Source: JAYGED01 sp046582565
Lineage (GTDB): Bacteria; Pseudomonadota; Alphaproteobacteria; JAAXGF01
Assembly: GCA_046582565.1 (NCBI GenBank)
Contig: JAYGED010000168.1
Span: 1-6,720, forward strand
DNA: 6,720 nt
Direction of reading: 5' to 3'
Notes under the pieces: generated by a model
The model's input: the letters and a program-made list of their open reading frames with translations, nothing else
Databases searched by the model: none
Told to the model about the DNA's origin: nothing
Position numbers and translations under genes: made by a program
In this document: in pieces, positions 1 to 4,885 of the stretch
Numbering within the stretch: position 1 is the stretch's first letter
Layout: each line of letters starts with the position of its first letter

Positions 1-1
1 G

Positions 2-406
2 ACTTGGGTGCTGTTGTACCGGACACCGTTCGGCACCCAGGTACGGGCCATTATGCGCAATCCCGATATCGCGGCGGCTTGTGGAATCGACGTCAAGCGG
101 GTAAACGCGTTGACCTTCGCCTACGGTTCCGGCCTGGCCGGGGTGGCGGGTGTCATGATTTCCGGTTTCAAGACCGTGAGCCCCGGCATGGGCACGCCGT
201 TGGTGGTCGATGGCTTCATGGTTGTCGTGGTCGGCGGCGTTGGAAGCCTGTTGGGGTCGGTGGTGTCCGCGGGTTTCTTGGGGCAGCTCAACGGGATTTT
301 CGCGACACTCTCTAACGACATTCTTGCCCGCGCTATCGTTTTTGGCGCGGTCATTCTGATTATTGCCTGGCGCCCCAACGGGCTGTTTAATTTCAGAGGT
401 CGGTAG
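2..406 (+). CDS. urtB: Urea ABC transporter permease UrtB, 3' part (5' end outside window)
   Basis: Inner-membrane permease of the branched-chain-amino-acid-type (LivH-like) ABC family, here the urea-specific UrtB, which pairs with UrtC to form the channel. The visible 134 residues are open at the left edge. They begin just before the cytoplasmic coupling loop that contacts the ATPases (visible residues about 7-34, including RTPFGTQVRAI and ACGIDVKRVNALTFAYGSG). Hydrophobic segments follow at about 36-55, 70-101 and 107-122. The UrtB-like motif VDGFMVVVVGGVGSLLG and the ending RPNGLFNFRGR, close to the usual RPxGLFxxxGR, separate it from generic LivH. The stop is followed 3 bases later by the urtC start, so the two are certainly co-transcribed. 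The assignment as UrtB rather than LivH also rests on the downstream urtC, urtD, urtE and urease genes. Confidence 0.93.
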   Translation, partial: TWVLLYRTPFGTQVRAIMRNPDIAAACGIDVKRVNALTFAYGSGLAGVAGVMISGFKTVSPGMGTPLVVDGFMVVVVGGVGSLLGSVVSAGFLGQLNGIFATLSNDILARAIVFGAVILIIAWRPNGLFNFRGR

Positions 407-409
407 GCG

Positions 410-1534
410 ATGACGACCAAAAGGAAGCTCGAGTTCCTGGCATACGCCATATTCATTGTCATTACGTTCATGATGCCTTTGTTCCTGGACATATTCTGGC
501 TCAACCGTATCGCTAAATACCTGGTGTTTGGCATGCTCGGTGTCGCTATCTCTTTATCCTGGGGCTATGCGGGTATCCTCAATTTGGGCCAGGGACTATT
601 TTTCGGCGCCGGCGCCTATATGCTGGCCGCGTCGCTGAAGCTCGCCAGCCCAACCAGCCTGCAACAGGGTTCGGACACGCCGGTGCCGGATTTCATGCTG
701 TGGAACGCCGAGCCGGGCTCGCTCACGGACCTGTGCTGTATAACCAAGGTTTCTTTCCTGTGGATACCGTTTCAGGCGCAATGGTTCGGCATCTTCATGG
801 GGCTTGTCCTCCCCGTGGTCCTGGCCTTCATTCTGGGAAATATAATCTTTCGCCAGCGTATTTCGGGCGTGTTCGTGGCCATCATCACGCTTGCCACGGT
901 TCTTCTTTTCCGCCTCTTGATGATTGACTTCCAGCCTTTGACCAATGGTTTCAACGGTCTCACGGATCTCGGATGGTTCACCCTCGCTGGCTTCGAATTC
1001 GACCCCTATACGGTCCAGACTTATTATCTGGTTGCGGCGTCGCTGGCCGTGGTTCTGGTCGCGACACGCTGGCTGGTCAGCACCCGCGCCGGTCTGGTCT
1101 TGCAATCGATACGTGATGACGCCAACCGGACCCGGTATCTCGGCTTTGATGTGTCGTCCTATCAAATTTTCTTCTTCTGCATATCGGCGCTAATCGCGGG
1201 CTTTGCCGGCATGCTTTATGTGATCGCGGCCGAGTTCGCCTCGCCGACCTTCATGGACCTCACCTTCAGCATCACCATGGTGGTTTGGGCCGCCGTGGGT
1301 GGGCGGTCATCTCTTTTGGGCGCCTGTATCGGCGCCATATTGATCAATGTTATCGAGGCGACGGTCAGTGAGACCGAACTATTCGTCGAGGCCTGGCAGG
1401 CGATTATCGGATTACTGTTTGTGCTCGTGGTGCTGTTTCTTCCCAGAGGGCTCGCGGGCTTGGCGAACGACATCACGGACCGGCTACTCGGCGGCGCGAA
1501 AAAGTCCCAACAGGATGCTCCTTCAGGGGAGTAA
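410..1534 (+). CDS. urtC: Urea ABC transporter permease UrtC
   Basis: Second membrane subunit of the urea importer (LivM-like), 374 residues, a normal length for UrtC. Hydrophobic segments are visible at about 11-29, 36-58, 60-78, 122-147, 153-172, 204-220, 250-272, 283-318 and 330-345. Family motifs include SWGYAGILNLGQGLFFGAGAY (residues 50-70 region), NGFNGLTDLG, the ATPase-coupling loop RAGLVLQSIRDDANRTRYLG (226-245), VVWAAVGGRSSLLGACIGA and the terminal LFLPRGLAGL. The ATG at 410 is preceded by AGAGGT at 395-400 and lies 3 bases after the urtB stop. The segment between the third and fourth hydrophobic stretches (about 79-120) carries an apparently longer loop with adjacent cysteines C109-C110. 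A short hydrophilic tail (361-374) ends the protein. A LivM of an amino-acid importer is the alternative, made unlikely by the neighbours. Confidence 0.93.
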   Translation: MTTKRKLEFLAYAIFIVITFMMPLFLDIFWLNRIAKYLVFGMLGVAISLSWGYAGILNLGQGLFFGAGAYMLAASLKLASPTSLQQGSDTPVPDFMLWNAEPGSLTDLCCITKVSFLWIPFQAQWFGIFMGLVLPVVLAFILGNIIFRQRISGVFVAIITLATVLLFRLLMIDFQPLTNGFNGLTDLGWFTLAGFEFDPYTVQTYYLVAASLAVVLVATRWLVSTRAGLVLQSIRDDANRTRYLGFDVSSYQIFFFCISALIAGFAGMLYVIAAEFASPTFMDLTFSITMVVWAAVGGRSSLLGACIGAILINVIEATVSETELFVEAWQAIIGLLFVLVVLFLPRGLAGLANDITDRLLGGAKKSQQDAPSGE

Positions 1535-1542
1535 GGGGCATC

Positions 1543-2286
1543 ATGGCAGCATTAACGATTGATGGTATCGGTGTCGACTTCGGCGGCTTTAAGGCGGTCG
1601 ATAATTTCAGCATGACCGTGGAGGAGGGTGAGCTGCGCGTATTGCTGGGGGCCAATGGGGCGGGTAAGACCACATTGATGGATCTGATCAGCGGCAAAAC
1701 GAAATCGACGGAAGGTAGGATACTCCTTCACGACAGAGACATTACGAATTGGCAAGAACATAAGATCGCCCGCGAAGGGGTTGGCCGCAAATTTCAGATC
1801 CCGACCGTATTCCGTGAACTCACCGTGCGGGAAAATTTCGAGGTGGCGGGATTCAACCATCATGGGGTTCTTTTGAATGTGGGTTCGCGGCGCAAAAAGA
1901 TTGCCGCGGATAGAATTGAAGAAGTCACCAATCTGGTTAATCTTCGCGGAAAACTGAGTGACCGGGCGGGTAGTCTTTCGCACGGCGAAACCCAGTGGCT
2001 TGAGCTTGGCATGGTGCTGGTTCAGAACCCGAAAATCATCCTTCTGGACGAGCCCTCGGCCGGAATGACGGTCCAGGAGACCTTGAAAACATCGCAAATT
2101 ATCAATGACTTGAAAGGGCGGCACACACTCATCGTGGTTGAACACGACATGGCGTTCGTGCGCGAGATTGCCGAGAAGATCACCGTCATGCACCTCGGCA
2201 AGGTTCTGGCCGAAGGGGTGATACAGGACATCGAAAATAATCAAGCCGTGAAAGACGCCTATTTGGGCAGAGGAGGTATCGGCTGA
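1543..2286 (+). CDS. urtD: Urea ABC transporter ATP-binding protein UrtD
   Basis: Cytoplasmic ATPase (LivG-like) that powers urea import with UrtE; 247 residues, full length. The ABC motifs appear in order: Walker A GANGAGKT (36-43), Q-loop Q85 in GRKFQIPTVF, signature LSHGETQ (145-151), Walker B IILLDEP (165-171) and the H-loop histidine H201 in VVEHDM. The combination KFQxPTVFxxLTVxEN and LSHGxxQWLELGM is typical of UrtD and differs from the LSGGQQ signature of LivG. The ATG lies 8 bases after the urtC stop and has AAGGGG at 1533-1538 before it, so the ribosome-binding site overlaps the urtC stop codon. The gene ends in TGATG shared with urtE, a 1-base overlap. Nothing appears truncated and all catalytic residues are present. 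Confidence 0.95.
   Translation: MAALTIDGIGVDFGGFKAVDNFSMTVEEGELRVLLGANGAGKTTLMDLISGKTKSTEGRILLHDRDITNWQEHKIAREGVGRKFQIPTVFRELTVRENFEVAGFNHHGVLLNVGSRRKKIAADRIEEVTNLVNLRGKLSDRAGSLSHGETQWLELGMVLVQNPKIILLDEPSAGMTVQETLKTSQIINDLKGRHTLIVVEHDMAFVREIAEKITVMHLGKVLAEGVIQDIENNQAVKDAYLGRGGIG
2271..2277 (+). promoter_or_regulatory. Strong ribosome-binding site for urtE
   Basis: AGGAGGT matches the anti-Shine-Dalgarno complement perfectly and lies 8 bases before the urtE ATG, inside the last codons of urtD. It fixes the urtE start and suggests that UrtE translation does not depend only on coupling through the TGATG overlap. Confidence 0.75.
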
Positions 2287-2981
2287 TGTTGGAGATTGAT
2301 CACCTCAACAGTTTTTATGGCGGCAGCCATATCCTGCACGACCTCAGTTTCAATGTCGAAAAAGGGACCATCCTCGCGGTCATCGGTCGAAATGGCGTCG
2401 GTAAAACAACCCTTTTGAAGACCATCATTGGGCTGACGGACTCATCAACTGGCAGCATCAAGCTCAACGGCGAGGAAATTGTCGATACTCCGACTTTTAG
2501 GCGGGCGCGCATGGGAATTGGCTACGCTCCCCAGGGGCGCGAAATCATCCCCGATTTCACGATCCGGGAAAATATCCTCATGGGCGGGTTCGCCCGCCGA
2601 AACGGATCATCCCGCATTCCCGATGTGGTGCCTGAGTTGTTTCCCTATCTGATGGAAAACCTGGATCGCCCTGGCGGGCTTCTCTCCGGCGGACAGCAAC
2701 AGCAGCTCGCTATCGCCCGCGCGCTCGCCTCCGAGCCGAGCCTGCTCCTGCTCGACGAGCCCACCGAAGGAATCCAGCCGAACATCGTTGAGCAGATCGA
2801 AGAGACGATTCAGTCACTAAACCAGAAGTTAGGCTTGACCATAATCCTGGTCGAACAGAACCTGGCATTCGCCCGCTCGGCCGCTCATGCGTTCGTAATG
2901 ATGGAAAAGGGGCAGGTCGTAGCGAGCGGCGACACCGATGCGTTGACGGACGAAGTCGTCGCGAAGCACATGACCATCTAG
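2286..2981 (+). CDS. urtE: Urea ABC transporter ATP-binding protein UrtE
   Basis: Second cytoplasmic ATPase (LivF-like) of the urea importer, 231 residues. Motifs: Walker A GRNGVGKT (34-41), Q-loop Q83 in GYAPQGREIIP, signature LSGGQQQQLAIARAL (from 133), Walker B LLLLDEP (153-159) and the following TEGIQPNIVEQIEE, which is characteristic of UrtE. The position of the usual H-loop histidine is Q191 (VEQN), as is normal for the LivF/UrtE branch, so this is not a defect. Translation starts at the ATG of a TGATG overlap with urtD, helped by a consensus AGGAGGT at 2271-2277. It is the last transporter gene; ureE starts 23 bases downstream, linking uptake directly to the urease genes. Confidence 0.95.
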   Translation: MLEIDHLNSFYGGSHILHDLSFNVEKGTILAVIGRNGVGKTTLLKTIIGLTDSSTGSIKLNGEEIVDTPTFRRARMGIGYAPQGREIIPDFTIRENILMGGFARRNGSSRIPDVVPELFPYLMENLDRPGGLLSGGQQQQLAIARALASEPSLLLLDEPTEGIQPNIVEQIEETIQSLNQKLGLTIILVEQNLAFARSAAHAFVMMEKGQVVASGDTDALTDEVVAKHMTI

Positions 2982-3004
2982 CGTGTTGGGGGAGAGGGTG
3001 TCAC

Positions 3005-3463
3005 ATGTTCATTGTTCACAGGATTATCGGCAGTGCGAGTGATCGGGATATCGCCGAAAGGCTTCATGCTCTTACGCACAGGAATGCGGTCGAATATATC
3101 CAACTCAAGAAAGCCGATACGGCCCGGCGGCGCCAAAGGGTGACGACGGATAAAGGGACGGTCTGCGGTATCGCCCTGGAACGCGATACGGTCCTTTCAC
3201 AAGGCGCCGTCCTGAAACTGGACGAAACCGGCGCCATCGTCGTTCGCGTGGAGGAACAATCCTGGCTGCGGCTGAGAGCGCGGGATGCGGCGTCGGCGCT
3301 CGAGCTTGGATACAACGCCGGTAATCTGCATTGGCGCGTGCGTTTCGATGACGGCGACCTTCTCGTCGCAATGGAAGGCCCCAGGGAGGATTATCTCGCG
3401 CGCATCGATCCGCTGTTGGCGACGGCTAGAGTCATACCAGACGAGGAGCGCATGGATGACTGA
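3005..3463 (+). CDS. ureE: Urease accessory nickel chaperone UreE
   Basis: Cytoplasmic metallochaperone that delivers nickel to the UreF-UreG-UreD maturation complex. 152 residues, normal for UreE. The N-terminal peptide-binding-like domain includes the family segment DTARRRQRVTTDKG (38-51) and GIALERDTVLSQGAVLKLD. The C-terminal metal-binding domain has GYNAGNLHW (102-110), whose H109 corresponds by position to the conserved nickel-binding histidine of UreE dimers (usually within GNRH). The protein ends in an acidic PDEERMDD and has no histidine-rich tail, unlike the Klebsiella protein. The ATG at 3005 has AGAGGG at 2993-2998, 6 bases ahead. The gene overlaps ureF by 8 bases. Similarity to classical UreE is moderate; placement next to ureF and the urease genes supports the call. 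Confidence 0.9.
   Translation: MFIVHRIIGSASDRDIAERLHALTHRNAVEYIQLKKADTARRRQRVTTDKGTVCGIALERDTVLSQGAVLKLDETGAIVVRVEEQSWLRLRARDAASALELGYNAGNLHWRVRFDDGDLLVAMEGPREDYLARIDPLLATARVIPDEERMDD
3443..3448 (+). promoter_or_regulatory. Ribosome-binding site that decides the ureF start
   Basis: GAGGAG lies 7 bases before the ATG at 3456, within the last codons of ureE. It supports this start over upstream in-frame starts that would give an implausible N-terminal extension. The ATG at 3452 is in the ureE frame and is an internal methionine of UreE. Confidence 0.65.
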
Positions 3464-4148
3464 CGGAACCGCCTCGATCACCGGTCTTCTTCTGGCGTTG
3501 CAGCATGGCGATGGCCAGTTTCCGAGCGGCGGATTTGCGTTTTCAGGGGGGCTGGAAACCCTTTATTCCGACGGGCGGGTTTCGAGCCCAGAGTCCGTGT
3601 CCAATTTTGTAACCGGTCAACTGAAACACCGGTGGGGTCCCGGCGACCGGGTTGCTCTGGCGCATGCCTATCGGGGCGCGTCTGATTTCAATCGGGTCAT
3701 TGCGATCGATCGAAATTATCATGCCCTTTGCCTGGCTCAATCTCTTCGCGAAGGGTCGTGCCGGAACGGGCGCGCTTTTCTCGGGACGCATGCCCGCCTT
3801 GAGATCGTAAATGCGGTCGAATACCAACGCCTGATAGGGAAGGGCCAAGCGCACGGTCATTTGCCTGTTATGCAGGGGTTCGTGTGGAGGCAGGCCGGTC
3901 TTTCGGAAGCGGAAGCCACCGCTGCCGCCGCCCATGCATTCTGCATGGGGTTCCTCAGCGCTGCCGTGCGCCTTGGCCGGCTCGGTCACATTCAGGCGCA
4001 GCGTATTCGGTCGGGCATCTCGGAAACGATGATGGAAATACTTAGCCGGCAGGTTCCGGATGATGAGCCGATGGCCGGGTTTTCGCCGGCAGCCGATATC
4101 GCCGCGATGCGGCATGACGAGGCGGATGTAAGGCTGTTTGCAAATTGA
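3456..4148 (+). CDS. ureF: Urease accessory protein UreF
   Basis: Component of the cytoplasmic UreD-UreF-UreG complex that controls GTP-driven nickel insertion into apo-urease. 230 residues, a usual length. Diagnostic stretches: QFPSGGFAFSGGLE (21-34), matching the FPSGAFxxSxGLE motif; HGHLPVMQGFVWRQAGLS (133-150); FLSAAVRLGRLGHIQAQRI (166-184), close to the usual SAAVRLGxLGQxxxQ; and the C-terminal ADIAAMRHDEADVRLFAN, matching the xDIxxMRHExxxxRLF ending. The frame stays open upstream to about 3285 inside ureE, but the ATG at 3456 is chosen because the family N-terminus begins here and GAGGAG (3443-3448) lies 7 bases ahead. The 8-base overlap with ureE implies translational coupling. The region around residues 98-112 (GSCRNGRAFLG) is less standard than the rest. 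Confidence 0.93.
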   Translation: MTDGTASITGLLLALQHGDGQFPSGGFAFSGGLETLYSDGRVSSPESVSNFVTGQLKHRWGPGDRVALAHAYRGASDFNRVIAIDRNYHALCLAQSLREGSCRNGRAFLGTHARLEIVNAVEYQRLIGKGQAHGHLPVMQGFVWRQAGLSEAEATAAAAHAFCMGFLSAAVRLGRLGHIQAQRIRSGISETMMEILSRQVPDDEPMAGFSPAADIAAMRHDEADVRLFAN

Positions 4149-4166
4149 GTATTGGACCCTGATTAC

Positions 4167-4176
4167 AAGGAAGGGA
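4167..4176 (+). promoter_or_regulatory. Ribosome-binding site for the fused ureA-ureB gene
   Basis: The purine-rich AAGGAAGGGA lies 7 bases before the ATG at 4184, in the largest intergenic gap of the window (4149-4183). The gap is too short for a recognisable promoter plus leader, and no terminator-like stem is visible in it. A strong site here fits the high expression needed for structural subunits compared with the accessory genes upstream. Confidence 0.65.
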
Positions 4177-4183
4177 CAAAAAT

Positions 4184-4882
4184 ATGCTTTTGACACCGAC
4201 TGAAATGGAACGCCTGACGATCTATACGGCCGCCGAGATGGCGCGTAGGCGCCGGGGCAAGGGTTTGAAGTTGAACTATCCCGAGGCGGTGGCAATTATC
4301 GCGGACGATATTTTAGAAGGCGCCCGTGAAGGCCGCTCGGTTGCGGACCTCATTTCGCACGGAAGTACGATCCTGAACATGGATGATGTCATGCCCGGCA
4401 TCGCCGACATGATGCCCATGCTGCAAGTGGAGGGTGTCTTTCCGGATGGAACGAAGCTGGTTACGGTCCACGATCCCATTCGTCCGGGCAGCGGCTCCGT
4501 GGATCCGAGCGCCGTTACGCCGGGTGAAATTCTGGCCGAAGACGGCGAGATTGAGCTCAACGCGGGTCGCGAAAAAATCTCGCTGACGGTTGTCAATACG
4601 GGGGACAGGCCGGTCCAGGTAGGCAGTCATTATCATTTCTTCGAGGTCAACAAAGCACTGGATTTCAACCGCGCGGAGTCGTTCGGGAAACGTCTCGATG
4701 TCCCGTCAGGAACCGCCGTTCGCTTTGAGCCGGGCCAGACAAAAGACGTCACATTGTGCGTCTTCGGCGGTCGCGGTGAAGTCATCGGCCTCAACGCCCT
4801 GACCAACGGCCCGACCGATACGGACGAGGCCAAGGCTCGCGCGATCGAGAAAGCCCGCAACGCTGGTTACAAGGGAGCATAG
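4184..4882 (+). CDS. ureAB: Urease small subunit, gamma-beta fusion (UreA-UreB)
   Basis: Structural subunit of urease in which the gamma and beta chains, separate in most bacteria, are one 232-residue polypeptide, as in Helicobacter pylori UreA (238 residues). The gamma part (about 1-100) carries LTPTEMERL, GLKLNYPEAVAIIADDILEGAREG, VMPGIADMMPMLQVEGVFPDGTKLVTVHDPI. A short linker (about 101-111) leads to the beta part, which starts TPGEIL and contains VNTGDRPVQVGSHYHFFEVNKALDF (region 137-161), GKRLDVPSGTAVRFEPGQTKDVTL and GGRGEVIGLNALTNG. The tail (211-232) resembles the first part of the H. pylori extension, including an RAxxxG(F/Y)xGA-type ending, but stops there. No frameshift is involved: the frame is continuous with no internal stop or start signal at the junction. 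ureC follows after 3 bases. Confidence 0.95.
   Translation: MLLTPTEMERLTIYTAAEMARRRRGKGLKLNYPEAVAIIADDILEGAREGRSVADLISHGSTILNMDDVMPGIADMMPMLQVEGVFPDGTKLVTVHDPIRPGSGSVDPSAVTPGEILAEDGEIELNAGREKISLTVVNTGDRPVQVGSHYHFFEVNKALDFNRAESFGKRLDVPSGTAVRFEPGQTKDVTLCVFGGRGEVIGLNALTNGPTDTDEAKARAIEKARNAGYKGA
4871..4877 (+). promoter_or_regulatory. Ribosome-binding site for ureC
   Basis: AAGGGAG lies 8 bases before the ureC ATG at 4886 and within the last codons of the fused small-subunit gene, giving a well-spaced site that confirms the ureC start. Confidence 0.65.
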
Positions 4883-4885
4883 ATA

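Noticed and set aside
1552..2244. Antisense open frame (about 230 codons) opposite urtD
   Set aside because: UrtD has every ABC ATPase motif in order on the + strand; the reverse frame has no recognisable features.
2583..2598. Hairpin GGCGGG-TTCG-CCCGCC inside urtE, considered as a terminator or regulatory stem
   Set aside because: It encodes an ordinary GGFARR segment, is not followed by a T-run, has a G-C rather than the extra-stable C-G closing pair, and lies in mid-gene.
3285..3455. Upstream in-frame extension of ureF
   Set aside because: The added residues are the shifted reading of ureE, the family N-terminus begins at the ATG at 3456, and a ribosome-binding site sits just before that ATG.
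4149..4183. Possible internal promoter before the urease structural genes
   Set aside because: The 35-base gap holds a ribosome-binding site but no convincing -35/-10 pair; a promoter inside the end of ureF cannot be excluded, but nothing in the sequence supports it.
3543..4295. Antisense open frame (about 250 codons) across ureF and the start of the urease small-subunit gene
   Set aside because: It spans two well-identified genes and the gap between them, with low-complexity basic and proline-rich translation and no family motif.
4460..4520. Gamma-beta fusion as a sequencing artefact (lost stop codon or frameshift)
   Set aside because: The linker is in frame, in similar codon style, with no leftover ribosome-binding site plus start codon at the beta start, and the layout matches the natural fusion in Helicobacter.
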